From NCBI GenBank assembly GCA_022701475.1, contig JAKOOI010000145.1, positions 1-12,403 of the forward strand: 12,403 nt of DNA. The letters run 5' to 3'. Shown piece after piece: positions 7,433-12,403 of this stretch. A model generated the notes under the pieces. That model was not told the DNA's origin, did not search any database, and saw nothing but the letters and a program-made list of their open reading frames with translations. Made by a program: the position numbers and the translations under genes. The first letter of the stretch is position 1; each line of letters begins with the position of its first letter. Origin of the DNA: Weeksellaceae bacterium. Lineage in GTDB: Bacteria > Bacteroidota > Bacteroidia > Flavobacteriales > Weeksellaceae.

Positions 7433-7469
7433 AAAGGGTATGTAAAATCATCTTACTTATATAAATAAA

Positions 7470-9134
7470 ATGGCGGCAACAGCAAATGAATACGGGATAA
7501 AACTCCTGAAATACATCACAAAAGAAAAAAGAGATGTTACCAATATTTATTTTTATGCAATTCTGAACGGATTGGTATCCCTGAGCATTCCTCTGGGCAT
7601 ACAGTCCATCATCAGCTTTGTGATGGGAGCAACGATGGTAACCTCCATTTACCTTCTGATCTTTTTTGTGGTTCTCGGAACTTTTTTTGTCGGGCATTTC
7701 CGGCTGAAAGTACTCCAGATCATTGAAAAAATCCAGCAGAAGATCTTTGTTGAATTTTCCATAGCTTTTACTGAAAAGCTGCCCAAAGTAGACCTGTCCT
7801 CATCGAGGAAATACTATCTGCCGGAGCTGGTGAACCGTTTTTTTGATGTACAGAACCTACAGAAGGGAATTTCAAAAATACTCCTGGAAATCCCGACGGC
7901 GCTGATACAGATTGTTTTCGGGATCCTGCTGCTTTCCTTCTACCATGTATGGTTCCTGGCTTTCGGAGGCCTGGTCGTGCTTTCCGTAGCGGTCATCTTC
8001 AGATACACCATGGAGAGCGGTATCAAATCCAGCATTGAAGAAAGCGATAAGAAATACGATACTGCGGCATGGATCGAAGATATTGCCGGCTCGGTGAAAA
8101 CGTTTAAAATGCATTCTGAAAACGAAACCCATCTTCAGGGAACCGATGAGCGGGTATCGGAATACCTCGATCACAGGACTTCCCATTTCAGGGTCCTGAT
8201 GTTCCAGTACAAGACCATTATCGCCTTTAAAGTGATCATTACCCTGGTTATGCTCGTGATCGGAACTTACCTGATGCTCGATCAGCAGCTGAATATCGGA
8301 GCGTTCATCGCTACTGAAATTGTGGTGCTCAGCATCATGGCTGCTGTAGAGAAGCTGATCATAAGCCTGGAAAGCTATTATGACATAATTGCATCCTACG
8401 CAAAACTGACCAAAGTAACCGAACTGAAGGAAGAAAGCGAGGGTGATATCGAGCTTTCCCAGAAATCCAAAGGTACAGAAGTGGAATTCAAAGATGTTAA
8501 TTTTGCCTTTCAGGATGCCAACCCGATCCTGGGCGATCTGAATTTCAAGATACATCCCAACAGCCTCAACGTCATCACGGGAAATACAGGAGCCGGAAAA
8601 TCGCTTCTCCTGAATATGCTTTCCGGTTTTTACGAGCCGGCGTCAGGAGCCATTCTCTTTGATAAAATTCCGCTGAAAAATTTAAATAAACAGCTCTTCA
8701 GATCACAGGTCGGATTGTATCTCGAAAATATGAAAGTAATCCAGGGAACCGTACTGGAAAACATCCTGCTCGGGAATTCCCGGAGCGATACCGAAAGCAT
8801 CCTGCAGGTTTCCGAAAAGATAGGCATTGAAAACATTTCCCACCTTTTCAGCAATGGTTTCTATACCGATATCAGTGAAACGGATTCCGAAGTAACCTTC
8901 AGTTCCCGGAAAAAGATATTGCTGCTCCGCACGCTTTTAGGTGAAAAGAGGCTCATCCTGCTGGAAAACCCGATGGCCGGAATGCCGGAAGAATTCCAGC
9001 GAAAGCTTCTTCAGCATCTTCATGAACTTAAAAAAAGCGCTACGGTAGTTATCGTTTCTTCCGATAAGTACCTGATTGCGGGCGCAGACCAACATCTTCA
9101 TCTCGATAACGGAACCGTAAAGGTTGTTTCCTAA
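7470..9134 (+). CDS. ABC exporter half-transporter with degenerate ATPase domain
   Basis: A 554-residue protein: a type I exporter membrane domain with about six helices (near 26-53, 58-77, 144-158, 160-177, 250-270, 276-296), then a nucleotide-binding domain (about 338-554). The N-terminus is short, with no C39 peptidase domain. Walker A is intact (GNTGAGKS, 371-378), and an aromatic A-loop residue remains (Phe347). By alignment with standard exporters, the Q-loop Gln is Glu419, LSGGQ is VTFSS (475-479), the Walker B 'DE' is Glu499-Asn500, the D-loop Asp is Pro506 and the H-loop His is Ser531. ATP binding is therefore plausible but normal hydrolysis is doubtful. The frame is intact, so this is not a pseudogene. 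With the HlyD- and TolC-type genes downstream it would form a trans-envelope exporter. The substrate is unknown. The ATG at 7470 follows an A-rich stretch. Confidence 0.9.
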   Translation: MAATANEYGIKLLKYITKEKRDVTNIYFYAILNGLVSLSIPLGIQSIISFVMGATMVTSIYLLIFFVVLGTFFVGHFRLKVLQIIEKIQQKIFVEFSIAFTEKLPKVDLSSSRKYYLPELVNRFFDVQNLQKGISKILLEIPTALIQIVFGILLLSFYHVWFLAFGGLVVLSVAVIFRYTMESGIKSSIEESDKKYDTAAWIEDIAGSVKTFKMHSENETHLQGTDERVSEYLDHRTSHFRVLMFQYKTIIAFKVIITLVMLVIGTYLMLDQQLNIGAFIATEIVVLSIMAAVEKLIISLESYYDIIASYAKLTKVTELKEESEGDIELSQKSKGTEVEFKDVNFAFQDANPILGDLNFKIHPNSLNVITGNTGAGKSLLLNMLSGFYEPASGAILFDKIPLKNLNKQLFRSQVGLYLENMKVIQGTVLENILLGNSRSDTESILQVSEKIGIENISHLFSNGFYTDISETDSEVTFSSRKKILLLRTLLGEKRLILLENPMAGMPEEFQRKLLQHLHELKKSATVVIVSSDKYLIAGADQHLHLDNGTVKVVS

Positions 9135-9147
9135 AAATTCAGAAAAA

Positions 9148-10461
9148 ATGAAACTACAGTCATTCGATAAAATATACCGCATCCATAAAAAATCCAAGGT
9201 AAAGAGATGGTTTTTCTTCATCCTGCTGGCAGGTGTCGTCACGCTTTTTCTGCCATGGACCCAGAATATCAAAATAAAAGGAAATGTGAGCTCGCTTTAT
9301 CAGGAGCAGCGTCCCCAGCAGCTGAACTCGCCGATTCCCGGAAGAATCATCAAATGGAATGTAAAAAACGGGGATTACGTAAAAAAAGGCGATACTCTGA
9401 TGCAGCTGTCTGAGATTAAGGATGACTACCTGGATCCGCTTCTTGTGCAGCGGACCGAGGAACAGGTGCAGGCAAAAAAGGGTGTCCGGGATTATTATGA
9501 AGCCAAAGTGGGTACGACAAGGAACCAGCTGCAGGCATTGAATGCTGCAAGGGAACTGAAGCTGAATCAGCTGAAAATAAAAATAAGCCAGCTCAACAAC
9601 AAACTTACCGGAGAAGAAGCGGAGCTTGAAGCTGCAAAAAATGAACTGAAGCTTTCGGAAGACCAGTTTGCCCGGCAGAAAAAAATGTATGACGAAGGTT
9701 TGGTTTCGCTGACGCAGTTCCAGCAGCGGAGCATTTCCTACCAGAATTCCGTGGCCAAGAAAACCGCTTCCGAAAACAAAGTGGCCCAGACCCGTCAGGA
9801 AATTCTCAATACCCAGATTGAACAGAACTCGGTGGTCCAGGATTATACGGAAAAACTGAGCAAAATTGAAGGCGAACGTTTCCAGAGCATGGGACAGATC
9901 GAGGGAAGCGACGGCGATATAGCCAAGCTTCAGAACCAGGTAGCCAACTACAAAGCGAGACAGGGCCTGTATTTCATCATCGCCTCGCAGGACGGGCAGA
10001 TTGTCCAGCTGAACAAAGCCGGGATCGGGGAAGTACTGAAAGACGGGGAAAACATCGGAACCATTGTTCCGACCACAGTGGATTACGCAGTGGAAATTTA
10101 CATCAAGCCGGTGGACCTCCCACTGGTAAAAGAAGGACAGCGCGTGACGTGCATCTTCGACGGATTTCCGGCCATCGTATTTTCCGGATGGCCCGATTCC
10201 AGTTACGGAACCTTTGCCGGAAAAGTGATTGCCGTAGAAAGCAACATCAGCCCGAACGGCCTCTTCAAAGCATTGGTGATCGAAGATAAGCATGAAAAAA
10301 GATGGCCGCCGAAAATAAAAATGGGAACCGGTGTACAAGGAATTGCCATCCTGAACGATGTCCCGATCTGGTACGAATTATGGCGGAACATCAACGGCTT
10401 CCCGCCGGATTATTATGAAGTGACGAATACAAAATCAGCAAAAGATGAAAAAGATAAATAA
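9148..10461 (+). CDS. HlyD-family periplasmic adaptor protein
   Basis: A 437-residue adaptor linking the ABC exporter to the TolC-type channel. A short cytoplasmic N-terminus with many basic residues precedes one membrane anchor (about 21-37). The first half of the lipoyl (biotinyl-like) domain is SPIPGRIIKWNVKNGDYVKKGD (61-82). A long, Gln-, Lys- and Glu-rich coiled-coil hairpin spans about 98-270, and the second lipoyl half follows at IIASQDGQIVQLNKAGIGEVLKDGE (277-301). The beta-barrel and C-terminal part contain PVDLPLVKEGQRV (321-333), typical of HlyD/MFP proteins. I chose the ATG at 9148, 13 bases after the ABC stop. A TTG eight codons earlier lies inside the ABC gene and is less likely. 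The 3' end overlaps the TolC-type gene by 17 bases, which suggests coupled translation. Confidence 0.93.
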   Translation: MKLQSFDKIYRIHKKSKVKRWFFFILLAGVVTLFLPWTQNIKIKGNVSSLYQEQRPQQLNSPIPGRIIKWNVKNGDYVKKGDTLMQLSEIKDDYLDPLLVQRTEEQVQAKKGVRDYYEAKVGTTRNQLQALNAARELKLNQLKIKISQLNNKLTGEEAELEAAKNELKLSEDQFARQKKMYDEGLVSLTQFQQRSISYQNSVAKKTASENKVAQTRQEILNTQIEQNSVVQDYTEKLSKIEGERFQSMGQIEGSDGDIAKLQNQVANYKARQGLYFIIASQDGQIVQLNKAGIGEVLKDGENIGTIVPTTVDYAVEIYIKPVDLPLVKEGQRVTCIFDGFPAIVFSGWPDSSYGTFAGKVIAVESNISPNGLFKALVIEDKHEKRWPPKIKMGTGVQGIAILNDVPIWYELWRNINGFPPDYYEVTNTKSAKDEKDK

Positions 10462-11848
10462 AGTACTCTTTGTTTTAATTTTTTTATTTTTCCAGTCCGG
10501 TTTTGCACAGGATTCCCTCAAGCTGTCCGTAAATGAATTTATTTCAATCGTGAAGAACTACCATCCGCTGGCCTTAAAATACCGTCTTCAGAATAAAATG
10601 GCGGAAGCTGAAATCCTGAGGGCAAGAGGAAATTTTGATCCGGTTCTTGCAGGAAAGCTCGGAGAAAAGAATATTGACGGGACCCGATATTACGAGCAAA
10701 GAAATTTAGCCCTGGAAATTCCCACCTGGTATGGAGTTGAAGTTACCGGAAGCTACAATTACCTGGACGGTGAAAAGCTGAATCCGAGCGATACCAGAGG
10801 CGGGCTGTACCAGTTCGGCGTTACCGTTCCCCTGGCAAAAAATCTGCTCTATGATAAGAGAAGGGCGATGCTCGACCAGGCAAAATTTGCGCAGAAGATG
10901 ACCGAAGCAGAACAGGCGGTTTTAACCAACGACCTGTTGCTGGAAGCCGAAAACACCTATTGGGAATGGGTGCAGAATTACGAGATTTATAAATTGAAAT
11001 CAGAAATTGTAGATATCAACAGGGAACGTCTAAAGCTGACCAGAAAAACCTTTGAATATGGGGAAAAGCCGGCTATCGATACCATAGAGGCCCTTTCCCA
11101 GCTGCAGAGTTTTGAACTTCAGCAGCAGGATGCCTTCCTGAGCTTCGTCAAAAGCACCCAGCAGCTCCAGCTGTTCTTATGGCAAGAAAACCAGCAGTTC
11201 TATGAACTCCCGGCGATGATCTACCCTGCTGCTGATCTGTCGGAAAATCCTGCCTATACAGATTTTGAATTCTTAATCAATGATATTGGTTCCAGACAGC
11301 TCAACACCCATTTTTCCGTTCTGTACTACCGCCAGAAACAGAATATCCTGGAAAGCGAAAGACGACTGAAGTGGCAGAGCTTCCTGCCCAAAATTGATTT
11401 TACCTATAACTTTTTCAACAAGGAAAATTACAGGGCCGATTACCTGCCGCTGTTTGATAATAATTTTCAATATGGCCTGAAGCTGGAAATCCCGGTTTTT
11501 CAGCGGGAAGCACGGGCCAATTACCAGATGGCCAAAATAAAGCTGATCCAGAATGAACTGGATACGGACGTGAAAGTAAGGGAGCTGGACGTAAAGATCG
11601 AAAACTATAAAAACGAAATCCTGAATTACCATACCCAGATCAGCCTTTCCGAAAGCAACCTGCAGAATTACCGCCGGCTTCTGAATGCCGAAGAAACGAG
11701 ATACAGTAACGGGGAAAGTTCCCTTTTCCTGATTAATTCGCGGGAAAATAAAGTAATTGAAGCCCAGGAGAAATTCATCTCCATCCGCACCAAATTCCTG
11801 AAAAGCTTTAATAAGCTGAAATGGATGCGGGAAAATTTTTCTCTGTAA
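10445..11848 (+). CDS. TolC-family outer-membrane efflux protein
   Basis: A 467-residue outer-membrane channel protein. The signal peptide covers residues 1 to about 21 (MKKINKVLFVLIFLFFQSGFA). The mature protein has the long amphipathic helices rich in Gln, Glu and Leu, and the two-fold repeat (about 30-240 and 270-460), of the outer-membrane efflux protein family. Repeat landmarks include LLLEAENTYWEWVQNYE in the first half and LDVKIENYKNEILNYHTQI in the second. Three such proteins would form a barrel and periplasmic tunnel that docks with the HlyD-type adaptor. The gene starts inside the last codons of the adaptor gene (17-base overlap, different frame) and is the last gene of the operon, followed by a strong terminator 3 bases after its stop. 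Confidence 0.92.
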   Translation: MKKINKVLFVLIFLFFQSGFAQDSLKLSVNEFISIVKNYHPLALKYRLQNKMAEAEILRARGNFDPVLAGKLGEKNIDGTRYYEQRNLALEIPTWYGVEVTGSYNYLDGEKLNPSDTRGGLYQFGVTVPLAKNLLYDKRRAMLDQAKFAQKMTEAEQAVLTNDLLLEAENTYWEWVQNYEIYKLKSEIVDINRERLKLTRKTFEYGEKPAIDTIEALSQLQSFELQQQDAFLSFVKSTQQLQLFLWQENQQFYELPAMIYPAADLSENPAYTDFEFLINDIGSRQLNTHFSVLYYRQKQNILESERRLKWQSFLPKIDFTYNFFNKENYRADYLPLFDNNFQYGLKLEIPVFQREARANYQMAKIKLIQNELDTDVKVRELDVKIENYKNEILNYHTQISLSESNLQNYRRLLNAEETRYSNGESSLFLINSRENKVIEAQEKFISIRTKFLKSFNKLKWMRENFSL

Positions 11849-11851
11849 ATA

Positions 11852-11880
11852 AAAAAGTTCAGGAAAAACCTGAACTTTTT
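11852..11880. terminator. Bidirectional intrinsic terminator after the exporter operon
   Basis: AAAAAGTTCAGG (11852-11863) and its exact complement (11869-11880) form a 12-base stem around a loop of five A. The stem ends in five T on the plus strand, and the A-run on the left gives T on the minus strand. It ends the exporter operon and can also stop transcription of the convergent DUF423 gene. Confidence 0.88.
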
Positions 11881-11918
11881 GATGTTTTGTTTCAGCTGTA
11901 ATTTAGCTCAGCTCCCTG

Positions 11919-12305
11919 CTAGATCCTGTTTTTAGCAAAATAAAAAATCAGCATTGCCCAGCTGATGATCATCAGCAGTCCTCCCAGCGGAGTAACCGGC
12001 CCTAAAAATTTCAGGTTCATTCCCAGGTAATCCTGCATGCTCAAGGCATAGATGCTGAATGAAAACAGCATGGTTCCTGCGATCATCAGGATGGAAATCC
12101 ATTTCTGGGAAGACGTGTCGAACTTTAGGATATAGCCGGCAATCAACAGGAAAAAGGCAGCGTACATCTGATACCTTACCCCGGTTTCAAAGCTCTCCAG
12201 CCTTTCCACCGATAAGATTTTCTTTAAAGCGTGTGCGCCGAATGCACCCAGAATCACGGAAAGCATTCCGTAAGCGGCACCAAAAATCAAGGTAATTGTT
12301 TTCAT
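11919..12305 (-). CDS. DUF423 family small membrane protein
   Basis: A 128-residue inner-membrane protein with four predicted helices (about 4-24, 47-61, 68-88, 102-124). Family landmarks are LGAFGAHALK (19-28), ETGVRYQMY (40-48) and GPVTPLGG (102-109), which match the pattern of E. coli YgdD and B. subtilis YwdK-type proteins. The molecular function of the family is unknown. As I recall the family, a His usually follows the YQ motif two residues later (YQ-x-x-H). Here that position is Ala49. The ATG overlaps the stop codon of an upstream reading frame in the arrangement TAATG, so translation may be coupled to that gene. It converges on the exporter operon. Confidence 0.9.
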   Translation of the reverse strand: MKTITLIFGAAYGMLSVILGAFGAHALKKILSVERLESFETGVRYQMYAAFFLLIAGYILKFDTSSQKWISILMIAGTMLFSFSIYALSMQDYLGMNLKFLGPVTPLGGLLMIISWAMLIFYFAKNRI

Positions 12306-12403
12306 TAATCAAAATTAAGTGTTATTGGTAATTGATAGGATTTTAGCATGTAATATCCGTTAGATTCTCTGGGTGTAAGCTTTTTTTCAAGAGAATATAG
12401 TGT
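12305..12403 (-). CDS. Partial upstream gene (C-terminal end only), possibly TonB-like
   Basis: On the minus strand one frame is open from the window edge for 32 codons and ends in TAA at 12307-12305, whose last base is the A of the DUF423 ATG (TAATG). The residues end in SNGYYMLKSYQLPITLNFD. An 'NG......Y.LPI...F' ending is reminiscent of the C-terminal domain of flavobacterial TonB energy-transducer proteins, but this is a weak resemblance over a very short stretch. The tight stop-start overlap is the main evidence that the frame is real. A chance open frame of this length in AT-rich DNA cannot be excluded. Confidence 0.45.
   Translation of the reverse strand, partial: TLYSLEKKLTPRESNGYYMLKSYQLPITLNFD

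Larger units (their letters stand above)
7082..7469. other. Divergent intergenic region between sucC and the exporter operon
   Basis: A 388-base gap with no credible gene. The first part (7082-7140) is the short AT-rich leader and promoter zone of sucC on the minus strand. From 7141 to about 7290 I recognise nothing. From 7294 on there is a promoter-like pair for the exporter operon, then a leader of about 135 bases. That leader contains a short hairpin around AATTCTG (7341-7359), a direct repeat CGGTTAT (7363-7369 and 7388-7394), a perfect 7-base-pair hairpin (7408-7432), and an ATG followed at once by TAA (7440-7445). Confidence 0.55.

Noticed and set aside
7872..8555. A 227-codon minus-strand open frame opposite the ABC gene
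   Set aside because: It is antisense to a clear membrane and ATPase domain. Its composition is aberrant, and it has no recognisable family, signal or neighbouring promoter.
7470..9134. The ABC gene as a decaying pseudogene
   Set aside because: The frame is intact over 554 codons, the length is normal, Walker A is perfect and the operon spacing is preserved, so the motif changes look like functional divergence rather than decay.
9124..9147. Upstream TTG start extending the HlyD-type protein by eight residues
   Set aside because: It would lie inside the end of the ABC gene. The ATG at 9148 has a better A-rich upstream context and gives the normal short cytoplasmic N-terminus.
9160..10338. A 392-codon open frame on the minus strand opposite the HlyD-type gene
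   Set aside because: It lies fully inside a well-supported coding gene. Its translation is rich in Phe, His and Leu without domain pattern, as expected from the complement of a Lys-, Glu- and Gln-rich coiled-coil coding sequence, where antisense stop codons are rare.
1..12403. tRNA or rRNA genes, CRISPR arrays, insertion sequences, attachment sites
   Set aside because: No cloverleaf, no spaced direct repeats, no transposase-like product and no terminal inverted repeats were seen on either strand. The window reads as ordinary chromosomal sequence.

Overview
The window looks like chromosome of a flavobacterium, most likely Chryseobacterium or a close relative in the Weeksellaceae. Four things point there: a secreted metalloprotease with a type IX secretion C-terminal sorting domain, Bacteroidota-type promoters (TTTG about 19 bases before TAnnTTTG), A-rich sequence instead of Shine-Dalgarno sites before start codons, and protein sequences typical of that group. 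The genus is inferred from the sequence; no database search was done.

Layout. Bases 1-778 hold the end of a TonB-dependent outer-membrane receptor and a small PepSY-type inner-membrane protein, a pairing typical of iron or siderophore uptake. Next is a small outer-membrane beta-barrel protein (930-1520). It converges on a 1-Cys peroxiredoxin (1628-2266, minus), which diverges from a small MscS-type mechanosensitive channel (2364-3248). The channel converges on a large secreted reprolysin-like zinc metalloprotease (3394-5595, minus). Upstream of that lies sucC, the beta subunit of succinyl-CoA synthetase (5891-7081, minus), without sucD beside it.

A 388-base divergent gap (7082-7469) separates sucC from the main accessory unit, a three-gene operon on the plus strand (7470-11848): an ABC exporter half-transporter, a HlyD-type periplasmic adaptor and a TolC-type outer-membrane channel. 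Together these would span both membranes as a type I secretion or tripartite efflux machine. The genes are tightly packed (13-base gap, then 17-base overlap). The window ends with a DUF423 membrane protein (11919-12305, minus), whose start codon overlaps the stop of a partial upstream reading frame that runs off the edge.

The most interesting observation is the nucleotide-binding domain of the ABC protein. Walker A is intact, but the Q-loop glutamine, the LSGGQ signature, the Walker B aspartate and catalytic glutamate, the D-loop aspartate and the H-loop histidine are all replaced, in an otherwise intact frame. This suggests an exporter that binds ATP but hydrolyses it poorly or not at all, or one that needs a partner encoded elsewhere. 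Most of the other genes look like ordinary housekeeping or common flavobacterial genes. All three convergent gene pairs are separated by strong symmetrical hairpins that look like bidirectional terminators.
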